From DASTPP01 sp035762175 (GTDB lineage: Bacteria; Myxococcota_A; Polyangia; Polyangiales; Polyangiaceae), in NCBI GenBank assembly GCA_035762175.1, contig DASTPP010000407.1:1-64000 (forward strand): a stretch of 64,000 nucleotides of DNA, written 5' to 3'. Below, piece after piece: positions 25,095 through 32,724 of the stretch. Position 1 is the stretch's first letter. The number at the start of each line of letters is the position of its first letter. The notes below the pieces were generated by a model. The model did not search any database, had not been told where the DNA came from, and saw only the letters and a program-made list of their open reading frames with translations. The position numbers and the translations under genes were made by a program.

Positions 25095-25973
25095 CTATAG
25101 CGCCTCGAGGAAGGCGACCAGATCGGCCCGTTCGGCCGGAGTGTAGACGAAGCCGAGCGTCTGCTCGTAATCAAGAATGACGTCGTTCAGGGTGGGGGCG
25201 ATGCCATTGTGAAAGTACGGCGCTCGCGCCGCGAGCCCGCGCAGCGAGGGGGTCTTGAAGCGGTCCAGGTCGACCCAGCGCCCGCTGCGCAACGCCCGGC
25301 CCGGGTCGGTCGTCTGCCGCTCTTCGAGCGTCGCCTTGTTCCGTACGGTGTAGAGCGGCATACCCGCCTTGCGAAACTGCGCCCGCGACGCGCCGACATC
25401 GAAGAGCGTGCCGTTGACGTTGCTGCCGTTGTTGGCCGCGTTGTGGCAGCCCCGGCAGCTGCCGCCGCCGGGGTTGGGGGCGTTGAAGAGCTGCTGGCCG
25501 CGGGCGATCTGCTCGCGCTTCTTGTCGGCCGCCGCGCTCGTGCACGAGCCGGGGGCGAGATCGACCCAGGCGTCGTACAGATCGAAGGGGCCGTTCACCG
25601 GGGCCTGGGCCGAGAGGTGCTCGGGCCCGCCGCGGCCGCCACACACGTCGAGGCGAACACCGAACACCGAGGTCTGGGCGAAGCTCAGGCCGAGCTCGTA
25701 CGTGACGATCGCGTCGATGGTCTCGGGGGCGGCCGGCGCGCCCTCTTGCGCGCCGGTGACCTTGCCCGCCGCCTGGTTGGCGAGGCCGGCGGGCATGTCG
25801 CCGCTGCCGTTGGTACTTTGGTCGTGCCAGCCGACGTTCTTCGCAATGTGAAAGTTCGCCGTCGCGAGCGGGCGCCGAAACGCTTCGAAGCGGGTCGGGC
25901 TTGCGCCCGCGCCGAGCGGGTCGTCGAACGCGACGATCGCGTACTCGGGCACGACGACCCCGCCCTCTGGCAC
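25095..25973 (-). pseudogene. Truncated cytochrome c peroxidase/MauG-like protein, 3' portion
   Basis: The frame gives about 292 residues covering the C-terminal heme domain: heme-c motif CRGCH, then RWVDLDRFKTPSLRGLAARA, PYFHNG and the end LGFVYTPAERADLVAFLEAL. Relatives have a signal peptide and usually two CXXCH sites in more than 400 residues; here only one site remains and there is no export signal. Coding character stops near 25974, exactly where a plus-strand gene remnant begins. A 5'-truncated, probably non-functional gene. IS630 lies 106 bp downstream. Confidence 0.7.
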
Positions 25974-26005
25974 TGGTACGAAGTCTCGAGTGCGATCTCG
26001 GCTTC

Positions 26006-26197
26006 GTGCGCGAGCGCGCCGCGTATTCGATGGGGTGGCAGCACGGCTCGGCCGACGGCCGCGCCGAGTTCTTTCGTCGCCAGGCCCCCGCGCTGAGCAA
26101 GAAGGCGAAACGCCTCGCCGACCAGGCCAGGTCGCTCGTGGTCAACGGCGGCCTGACCCCGCACGAGGCGACGGCGATTCTGCTCGAGACGGCCTAG
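26006..26197 (+). CDS. Small hypothetical protein, probably 5'-truncated remnant
   Basis: Frame with good codon bias reading VRERAAYSMGWQHGSADGRA, then EFFRRQAPALSKKAKRLADQ and a C-terminal LTPHEATAILLETA. Start is uncertain (GTG 26006 or ATG 26030); coding character seems to begin at about 25985, at the breakpoint with the cytochrome fragment, so the original gene was likely longer. 55-63 residues, soluble, basic helix in the middle. Family not recognised. Confidence 0.45.
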   Translation: MRERAAYSMGWQHGSADGRAEFFRRQAPALSKKAKRLADQARSLVVNGGLTPHEATAILLETA

Positions 26198-27187
26198 CCC
26201 ATTTTGCTCACCCGGCCGGCCCCGAGCTACGAGGGCTGAGTGGCGTGTCGGGGCGGGCGCTCGGTGGCCCGCCCCGACGCGCTTGCCGTCGGGCTCCGCA
26301 CGCTTCCGAGCGCGTCTCGGGGCGCTCGGGCAGGGTGGCAGACGAAGCTTCGGTGAATCGACCTCTCTCGGCCGCCACCGAACCTCGACTCCGTCGAGTC
26401 GCTACCTCTCCGCTGTGGCTGCAAACCGACTCATTTGAGTCGATTTTCGTCCGTCCCCACTGAAAGTCGACTCAAACGAGTCGATTTCCGTCCGTTGGTG
26501 CTGAAAGTCGACTCAAACGAGTCGATTTTCGTCCGTCCCCACTGAAAGTCGACTCAAACGAGTCGATTTCCATCCGCTGCTGCTGAAAGTCGACTCATTT
26601 GAGTCGATTTTCCGCCCGTTGGTGCTGACCATCGACTGAGTTGGGTCGATTTTGGTCCACCGACGCGGAACGTCGACTCAATTGAGTCGAGCGCCACCGC
26701 CTTGGTGCTGACCATCGACCGGCCCGAGTCGACACCTACGCACCAAGGGTAAGCGCCGACCCGCCCGAGTCGAGGCATGGCCCCGCGACCGCCGGCGTCG
26801 ACGCCCTCGCGTCGAGCGCGGGCCCCACCGCGACCGCCGGCGTCGACGCCCTCGCGTCGACCGAGAGCCCCACGGTCACCAAGGGTCGACCCCATCGTGT
26901 CGAGCGTGGGCCCCACCGCTACCAAGGGTCGACCCCATCGCGTCGAGCGAGGGCCCCACCCAAGGGTCGACCCCATCGCGTCGAGCGCGAGGGTACCGAC
27001 CGCAGCGAAGCCGACTCGATCGACCGTCACGAGCCCGGGGCACCCTCATGTAGGGCGAAGGTCGCCTGCCTTCCGCAGGGACACTGCCGGGGGCGCTCAA
27101 AAAAAAACCTCATGGCACACAACTGCCGCGACGCCTGGCCGAGAGGACTTTTGTAACCGCAAAAATTTCACTCGGAGAAAGGCAACC
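26198..27187. other. Intergenic region carrying the palindrome array and a leader
   Basis: 26198-26385 shows nothing recognisable. 26386-26983 is the palindrome array. 26984-27187 is the leader of the next gene: it contains a run of nine A near 27098, an AT-richer stretch and a GGAGA Shine-Dalgarno just before the ATG at 27188. No protein-like reading frame was found across the region. Confidence 0.6.
26386..26983. repeat. Array of 15 palindromic 16-bp motifs at about 41-bp period
   Basis: Motif CGAC-N8-GTCG starts at 26386, 26427, 26468, 26509, 26550, 26591, 26633, 26674, 26716, 26757, 26799, 26844, 26887, 26930 and 26968. Nine intervals are 41 or 42 bp from the start, with one more 42, then 45, 43, 43, 38. 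The first eight units are CGACTC/GAGTCG hairpins except a diverged seventh, and one (26674) is the perfect palindrome CGACTCAATTGAGTCG. Units 11 and 12 are CGACGC/GCGTCG. Spacers of 25-26 bp resemble one another early in the array. 41 is not a multiple of 3, so this is not coding repetition. Confidence 0.95.
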
Positions 27188-28228
27188 ATGGAAGCGAACG
27201 GATCAGGGACGAGGGCGTCGGAGGGTCAGGCGGTCGAAGCGCGGGCGGTCGAAGCACGAGCGGTCGGAGTGCCGGCCGGAGCGCAGGCGGTCGGAGCGCC
27301 GGCCGAAGCGCCGGCCGAAGGGGTGGCCGGAGGGCAGGCGGCCGAAGCGCACGCGGCCGGAGGGGCGGCCGAAGCGCCGATGGACGAGGACCAGGAAGCG
27401 AGGCGAGAAGCCTACGAAGAGATGGCGGCCGAGATTCAGGCCGTGCCCGCGACCGAGATCGCCGCCCGGCGGGTCGACATGCACCTGGCCTCGGCGCTCG
27501 TTCAGAGCGTGGCCAAGCGCGACGCCGAGCCAGAGCGGCGGGCCGAGTTCGAGCGGCTCGCGGTGGCGAAACTTTACGACCTCGGCCTTCTCGTCAGGCT
27601 CATCAAGCTCGCGCTCGCCGTCTGGTTCGTGCGAGAGATGCAGCTTCGCAGTCAGTACCGTGCCTCGAACGCCACCGTGCCCGAAGCGGTGGTTCAGCGG
27701 GCGCAAGCCCTGCGGGCCGCCATGGTGCGCGTCATCACCTTCTGGATGGGCGACGTCGACGAGGTGGCCACGCTGCTCGAGTTCGTTCGCTCGGGCAGCG
27801 GCCACAAAGACCTCGCGCTCGATCTGCGAGAGCTCGCGCGCATCTACCGGCGCGACGACTTCCGGGCCAAGGTGATGCCCGGCTCGCCCGGCTACGACCC
27901 GGCCGACGCCCTGAAGGCCCAGCAGCTCGCCGAAGACATCATCGCCTGCCTCGGCCTGGCCTCCGAGACCGAGGCCGAGCGCTGGTCTGCGCTGGCCGAC
28001 CGCGCCTGGACCCTCATGGTACGCGCCTACGACCAGCACCGCAGCCGGGGCATCATGCTCTTCGGGTCGCGCGAAGACGTGTCCGTCACCTACCCCTCGC
28101 TCGTCACCGCCCTGCGTAGCGCCCCCACGCGCCGCCGCCGTCCCGAAGAGCCGCCCCAGGGCCCGGGCGGCGGGCCCGCGGGCGAGCCGGCCGACGAGCC
28201 CGAGGGCGACGACGGCGTCAACGGCTGA
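27188..28228 (+). CDS. Hypothetical protein with Ala/Val-rich repeat N-terminus
   Basis: 346 residues, ATG with GGAGAAAGG a few bases upstream. Residues 10-70 are a degenerate Ala/Glu/Gly repeat (VEARAVEARAVG, VGAPAEAPAEG) encoded by roughly 15-18-bp DNA repeats at 27220-27385. From residue 75 the protein is a compact, mostly helical domain: EDQEARREAYEEMAAEIQAV, RVDMHLASALVQSVAKRDAE, LGLLVRLIKLALAVWFVREM, AAMVRVITFWMGDVDEVATL. The tail is Arg/Pro/acidic. The short hydrophobic LVRLIKLALAVWFV is not a convincing membrane helix. Family not recognised. It lies directly downstream of the palindrome array, which may regulate it. Confidence 0.7.
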   Translation: MEANGSGTRASEGQAVEARAVEARAVGVPAGAQAVGAPAEAPAEGVAGGQAAEAHAAGGAAEAPMDEDQEARREAYEEMAAEIQAVPATEIAARRVDMHLASALVQSVAKRDAEPERRAEFERLAVAKLYDLGLLVRLIKLALAVWFVREMQLRSQYRASNATVPEAVVQRAQALRAAMVRVITFWMGDVDEVATLLEFVRSGSGHKDLALDLRELARIYRRDDFRAKVMPGSPGYDPADALKAQQLAEDIIACLGLASETEAERWSALADRAWTLMVRAYDQHRSRGIMLFGSREDVSVTYPSLVTALRSAPTRRRRPEEPPQGPGGGPAGEPADEPEGDDGVNG

Positions 28229-28794
28229 CGAAGGGCGAGGCGCGCCTGACGCAGGCCGGGCGCGCCATGACGGTCGAGGGGCCACTTCGAGCGCGACGGC
28301 GCGCTGCTTCGATGGGCAGCAGGCAGGCGAGGCGTAGCCGCCCTTCGCCTTGCCTGCGGGGCCCGAGGCGGTATTGTCGAGGCGGGTCTCATGCTGACCG
28401 AGAACCACATCAAAGAGGGGCTCAGCCGGGCGTACGCCCCCTCGAGAGCGTCGGGCTCGGCGCTCTGGTTCTCAAGGGCATAGTAACCTGCGTGAAAGGG
28501 CGAGGGCTGCAGTGAGCGAACGAGAGCCCACGAAGCTGCTCGGGGCGCTCGAGGTCGTCGATCTGACGACCTACTTGGGCGCCAGGGGGTGGCGTCGGCG
28601 AGACGTTCCCCGCGACAAAGTGTTGGTCTTTGTCGGCCCCCTCGACAACGACGGGGTTGGGCACGGCGAGGGGGCTCGCCGACGGGCAGCAGCACCTTGC
28701 AGGGCTGGCCGGGCGGGCGCGGGCGGGGCAGACCGCGCCGGCGGAAACGATTCTCGCTCGCCCGCGGACCCGCTCTCGGCGCAGGTCGGGCTGC
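28229..28794. other. Region of plus-strand gene remnants
   Basis: Two coding-looking scraps and no intact gene. At 28390-28480 the plus strand reads MLTENHIKEGLSRAYAPSRA and stops soon after, resembling the start of DUF4365-type proteins. At 28512 a GTG opens VSEREPTKLLGALEVVDLTT, then YLGARGWRRRDVPRDKVLVF and VGPLDNDG, after which the frame becomes Arg/Ala junk running to 28898 into the next gene. Both look like 5' ends of broken genes. Confidence 0.4.
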
Positions 28795-30417
28795 CTAGGG
28801 CCCTGCGCTGGCCGGGCTGTTGGCGGGCGCCGCGTCGGCGGGGGGCGGGGCGGCCGGGCGCGAGGCGACCTCTTCTTCGAGCTCGCGCAGGCGCTTGAGC
28901 ACGCCCGGCATGCGCACGCCGTCGGGCATCAGGTTGACGGCGGTGCGCTGGGCGGCCACGGCCTCGTCGAGGCGGCCGAGGCGGAAGAGCAGCATGGCCG
29001 CGGTGTCGTAGCACTCGAAGCACGAGGGGTTGGCGCTGATGGCCTTCTTGGCGAAAGGCAGCCCGCGCTCGGGGGCGCCCTGGCGCGCGTCGTAGCGGGC
29101 GAGGGTGTCCCAGGCGGCGGCCGAGCCGGCGTTCTGGCGCAGGCCCTCGAGCAGCGCGTTCAGCTCGGCCTGGACGGCGGCGTCGTTCGCGAATTTCTTG
29201 AAGTTGTAGCTCAGGTACGAGGCGAGCGCGTGGGCGGTGCGAAAGTCTTCGGGCGCGAGCGCGCGCGCCTTGCGGTAGTCGGCGAGGGCCTCGGCGTCGC
29301 GGCGCTGCCGCTCGAACCACTCGCCGCGCAAGACGTAGGCCGGCGCGAACTTCGGGTCGGCCTTGATCGCGGCCTCGATCTCTTCGCCCGCCTGCGCCAT
29401 GCCCTCGGGGCCGCGCCAGGGCCGGACGCGCGCCCAGAGCAGGCGCACCTCGGCCTCGGACATGGCCCGCCCGTGGGGGGTGGGTATGTCGCGCGGGGCG
29501 AAGGCGGCGCGCTCGGCCGGCACGCCGTAGAGCTCGATGTGCTGCCGGTAGGCCGACTCGAGCTGCGCGGGCGTGACGCCGTGCCGCCGCAGCGCCTCGC
29601 CGAACGAGGCGCGCGGGTCGCGGCCCTTGATGAGCGCGAGCAGGTACTCTTCGAGCGAGTCGCGCAGCGGCGGGGGGCCGAAGCGCATGGCGTGCACCAG
29701 GTTCCACGCGGCTTCGTAGTAGAGGAACGAGCGCTTGGCCTCGACGGGCGAGTCGCTCTGCGGGTAGAACTGCCGGTGGTCGGCCGCGACGAGCTGGGCG
29801 GCGCTCGGCATCTCGTCGCGCGTGGCCTCGATGACGCCCCGGTCGGTGGCGATCGTGCCGCGCGAGTTGACGCCGAAGTGCCGGTCGTCGGGCACGGCGC
29901 CGACCAGCGCCTCGCCGCTCTTGAAGGTCAGCGTTTCGTACGTCTTGGCGAGGCCCTCGTTCAGCCAGCGCGGCGCGGCGGGAAAGTAGAACGCGACGAA
30001 GCGGTGCGCGAGCTCGTGGCGCAGGACGGTGCGCAGGCGCGGGTCGACGCCGTGGTAGAGCACCATCATCGGGCGGTTGTCGGGGTCGTGCGCCGCGTGC
30101 TGAAAGTAGCCGCGCGTCTCGGGCGGGGCGACCTTGCGGTAGGCGTCTTCGCGCTGGAAGAGCGTCACCTCGAAGCGCCCCGTGGGCTTCTTCGAGTAGG
30201 GGAAGGCGACGTCCTCGAAGGAGCGGTAAATCTCTTCGAACTCGCGCGCCGTCTCGCGCGCCTCGTCGTCGGGCACGTCGGTGTAGAGCGTGAAGTGGCG
30301 CGTGGTCAGCGCCGACCACTTCGGGCCGCCCTGCGCGGGCGAGACGAACGTCGGCGGGGTGCACCCGCCCAGACCCAGGGCCGCCGCGAGCAGCGCCCCC
30401 CCCAAGGTGCGTTTCAT
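28795..30417 (-). CDS. Lipoprotein with HELAH metallopeptidase-like motif and TPR repeats
   Basis: 540 residues from ATG 30417 (GAGGG upstream). Signal peptide with lipobox LGGC (C19). The N-terminal half resembles DUF1570/gluzincin-type domains: FTLYTDVPDDEARETAREFE, LYHGVDPRLRTVLRHELAHR and WLNEGLAKTYETL, where HELAH plus the downstream Glu form a potential zinc site. The C-terminal 200 residues are TPR-like (FAPAYVLRGEWFERQRRDAE, AAWDTLARYDARQGAPERGL, CFECYDTAAMLLFRLGRLDE). Probably anchored in the envelope; peptidase activity is inferred only. An extra 27 codons upstream of the chosen start lack signal-peptide character. Confidence 0.75.
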   Translation of the reverse strand: MKRTLGGALLAAALGLGGCTPPTFVSPAQGGPKWSALTTRHFTLYTDVPDDEARETAREFEEIYRSFEDVAFPYSKKPTGRFEVTLFQREDAYRKVAPPETRGYFQHAAHDPDNRPMMVLYHGVDPRLRTVLRHELAHRFVAFYFPAAPRWLNEGLAKTYETLTFKSGEALVGAVPDDRHFGVNSRGTIATDRGVIEATRDEMPSAAQLVAADHRQFYPQSDSPVEAKRSFLYYEAAWNLVHAMRFGPPPLRDSLEEYLLALIKGRDPRASFGEALRRHGVTPAQLESAYRQHIELYGVPAERAAFAPRDIPTPHGRAMSEAEVRLLWARVRPWRGPEGMAQAGEEIEAAIKADPKFAPAYVLRGEWFERQRRDAEALADYRKARALAPEDFRTAHALASYLSYNFKKFANDAAVQAELNALLEGLRQNAGSAAAWDTLARYDARQGAPERGLPFAKKAISANPSCFECYDTAAMLLFRLGRLDEAVAAQRTAVNLMPDGVRMPGVLKRLRELEEEVASRPAAPPPADAAPANSPASAGP

Positions 30418-30712
30418 GCGCCCTCGAATACCACGAAACACCCCCGGCCCGGAAGCGCGCGGCGAAGCCCCCGAAGCCAACAAATACCCCCGAGCCATTG
30501 CTGCTATCGCCGAGCGACCGCCGGCCGGCGTGACGTCGCGGGTTTCGTTGGCGTTCGGCGGCCGCGCGGCGGCCCTACGGTAGCGGCTTGGGTTCGCGAA
30601 CGGCGGCCTGCATCGAAGTCAGGCAGGCAATCGCCGGAAGCTCAGGCGAAGGGCGGTAGTCAGAATCAGGCGTTGCGGCCGACGTTCGCGCACAGGTAAT
30701 CCAGCTGTGGCT

Positions 30713-30817
30713 TGGTCGGGCGCCGGTGCGCGTCGGCCGGGCTCGCGAACGTCGGCCCGGGTACGGCGCCCCACGCGCCTTCCGTTGACACTGGGCATGG
30801 CCGCCGAATGCCGAAGT
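30713..30817 (-). repeat. Left copy of 105-bp dispersed inverted repeat
   Basis: The reverse complement begins TTCGGCATTCGGCGGCCAT and matches 32396-32504 on the plus strand over about 105 bp at near 88 percent identity by eye. In the translated frame both copies keep NGRR, GRR, RAD, EPGRR and PAP blocks, so they could be remnants of the same coding segment. Confidence 0.8.
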
Positions 30818-31038
30818 GTTGACACGCAGTGCGCCCTTCGGAGCGCCCCTTCCGAGGGTTGAGGATCTGCTTGGATCGCGCGCCCCGCCCCCGCCGGCCG
30901 GCGGGGAAGCGGAGGCGACCGCTAAACAGGTACCGCCCGAAGGGCGCAGAGCGAGGCTCGGCGACGGACGACCCCGGGTCAGGTTGGGCTGGGGCGAGGA
31001 CTTACGGGTGGTCTTTCCGAATGTCGCAGGCCAACCTC

Positions 31039-31074
31039 CTCGCTCGCTCGCTCGCTCGCTCGCTCGCTCGCTCG
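31039..31074. repeat. Tetranucleotide microsatellite (CTCG)9
   Basis: Nine perfect CTCG units (36 bp), a slippage-prone tract 38 bp downstream of the stop codon of the minus-strand gene 31113-31514. Not inside a recognised coding sequence, so phase variation by frameshift is not evident. Confidence 0.95.
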
Positions 31075-31112
31075 CGCGTAGCGTGCGAGCGGGGGCACGC
31101 GAAAGGCGCCCA

Positions 31113-31514
31113 TCACGGAGGGCTTACCTTGAAGTAGCACACGATGTTCGAGAGATCGAAATCGTCAAAGACATTCGTAGAGCTAGAGCCGGGAAAGGTC
31201 ACCGCCCGAATCTCTAGCTCGTTGGTGCCATCACGAAGGATGTTCGGCCCAATGGTGATGGTCTGGTGGAACGTGAAGGGCGCGGTCTCGAGCTCGCCGG
31301 GGTAGTGGGCGATCGACCCGACCACCACGCCGTTGATCCGCACCGGCACGTCCTGGGTCGCATTGGTCAGGCCTCTGAGGTCGAAGGCCAAGATCGCCGG
31401 CTCGGCGGCCAGCCGCCCGGCCGTGGTAAAGTTCCTTTCCAAGACTTGGTTGCCGTCGCCGATGGTCAAGTTCGAGTTCCCCTGGATGACGACATAGTCG
31501 GTTACGCCTGCCAT
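31113..31514 (-). CDS. Small beta-rich hypothetical protein
   Basis: 133 residues from ATG 31514, chosen for the strong Shine-Dalgarno (AAGGAGAA) 5-6 nt upstream; the frame continues upstream to 31583. No signal peptide. Sequence alternates polar and hydrophobic residues, suggesting an all-beta sandwich: YVVIQGNSNLTIGDGNQVLE, AILAFDLRGLTNATQDVPVR, INGVVVGSIAHYPGE, ITIGPNILRDGTNELEIRAV and a C-terminal VFDDFDLSNIVCYFKV. Asn/Thr-rich and less GC-biased than neighbours. Family not recognised; carbohydrate-binding or coat-like folds look similar but nothing specific supports them. It sits within a decayed region. Confidence 0.65.
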   Translation of the reverse strand: MAGVTDYVVIQGNSNLTIGDGNQVLERNFTTAGRLAAEPAILAFDLRGLTNATQDVPVRINGVVVGSIAHYPGELETAPFTFHQTITIGPNILRDGTNELEIRAVTFPGSSSTNVFDDFDLSNIVCYFKVSPP

Positions 31515-31644
31515 GACATTCTCCTTCTCGGGGCGGCTGACATTGCCCCGCGTTGGCGTTCGTTGACGCCGAGATATGTACATAAGAAGAAGAGGGCGCG
31601 ACGGGCGCCGATCTGCTCGTTGTCGGAGCAGAGGGCGGGTGTGG

Positions 31645-31977
31645 CTAGAGAGGGTGAAGGGGGGGGTTAGCCTGTTGGCGAGGGTTCGGGGGCCTGAAAC
31701 GGCTGCAAGAAACCATCTTCCTGGTGGTGGGCGCGAAACCCAGGCTCAGGGCATTTTGCGGTCGGCGCTTTAGCCCCCCCGGTACGCCGAGCTTACGGAC
31801 CACGAAGACGTCGAGAGGCACGCGCAAGGCGTGGGCGACCTCGTAGCCAACCGGCACGCCGCCCCTCGGCGGGGCCAAGACGAGCGGGCTCTTCGAGGCG
31901 TACCCCTCGCTGCGCAATAGGCTCGCGAGGAGCCGACCTGCCTCCGCCCGGTTTTCAAAACGCATTGCCCTGGCCAT
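31645..31977 (-). pseudogene. Truncated phosphoribosyltransferase-family protein
   Basis: Residues 1-68 match the start of the stand-alone phosphoribosyltransferase family: MRFENRAEAGRLLASLL, LVLAPPRGGVPVGYEVAHAL and VPLDVFVVRKLGVPG. At about 31780 similarity stops and the frame runs on as unrelated KRRPQNALSLGF residues to a stop at 31645. The PRPP-binding loop normally found further on is missing, so it is a 3'-truncated remnant. Start ATG 31977, with a purine-rich GGGGGGAG upstream. Confidence 0.7.
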
Positions 31978-32724
31978 CTCCCCCCCCTCCGCCCGGGATT
32001 CAAGAGAGCCACCTCTGCAGCGCTCATGCCAGCGCCGAGCCGGCCCGACGAATGTTTATGCTCTCGGCGCTTTCACAACATGCCTAACGTTCGGGCGACA
32101 CGCCCCGCGCTTGGCGCGAAGCTCGAAACTCGTCTGAAAGTACGTTGGGCCCGACGAAAGGGGCGTTGCCCGGCTCGCTCGGGCAGAATGGTCGGCCCAC
32201 CGAGGGCTCGAGCGCGACCGGCGGCGAAAGCGCCCGTAGCATTTTGCGACGTGCGGTGCATTTACACACAACAGCATGCCGACGCTGTGCTCGCGGTAAC
32301 CCCAAAACTTGGTGGGCTGGGGCTTTCGAATCTGCGTACCCTGCGACAAGCAGGCCAGGCCCAGGTGCGGCAGAGTGAGAGGCAGGCGAGAGCCCTTTCG
32401 GCATTCGGCGGCCATTTTCAGTGCCAACGGAAGGCGCACGGGGCGCCGTGCCCGGGCCGACGCCAGCGAGCCGGGCCGACGCGTGCCGGCGCCCGGCCGA
32501 GCCCCGGTTGGACGGCCGGCTCATGACTTCATGGCTGGCGCGGCGCGGGGGCTGGTGAAGGGCGACGAGGCGGCCTGGCAAGCCTTCGTCGCGAGCGTCG
32601 AGGGCGCCGATCTCGGCCCCCCGGTGCGGGCCATGTTGCAGAACCCGCCGAGCAGCTGCTCTTTAGCGGCGGAGGGGGGCGCCCCTTGACTACGGGGGAT
32701 AGGGGCGCGAATCCGAACCAGGGC
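31978..32724. other. Gene-poor stretch with right inverted-repeat copy and a coding scrap
   Basis: 31978-32395 shows nothing recognisable. 32396-32504 is the right copy of the dispersed repeat. From ATG 32531 a short frame reads MAGAARGLVKGDEAAWQAFV then ASVEGADLGPPVRAMLQ and stops at 32689; codon bias is good but it looks like a fragment of an unknown protein. Confidence 0.4.
32396..32504 (+). repeat. Right copy of 105-bp dispersed inverted repeat
   Basis: Partner of the minus-oriented copy at 30713-30817. The two copies face outward and enclose about 1.6 kb holding the 133-residue beta-rich gene and the truncated phosphoribosyltransferase. Confidence 0.8.

Larger units (their letters stand above)
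30418..31112. other. Gene-poor stretch with an inverted-repeat copy and a CTCG microsatellite
   Basis: No intact gene. It holds the left copy (30713-30817) of a 105-bp inverted repeat whose partner is at 32396-32504, and (CTCG)9 at 31039-31074. Small open frames lack family features. Confidence 0.55.

Noticed and set aside
26386..26983. CRISPR array
   Set aside because: Repeats are only 16 bp with variable centres, spacers resemble each other and no cas genes are present.
26554..27030. Minus-strand ORF with repeated residues across the palindrome array
   Set aside because: The 41-bp period shifts frame each unit, so the apparent protein repeats are by-products of the DNA repeat.
32080..32125. 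Integron attC-like site (GCCTAACG followed by TTCGGGCG)
   Set aside because: Only one half-core is present; no matching distal core or paired imperfect stem, and no integrase.
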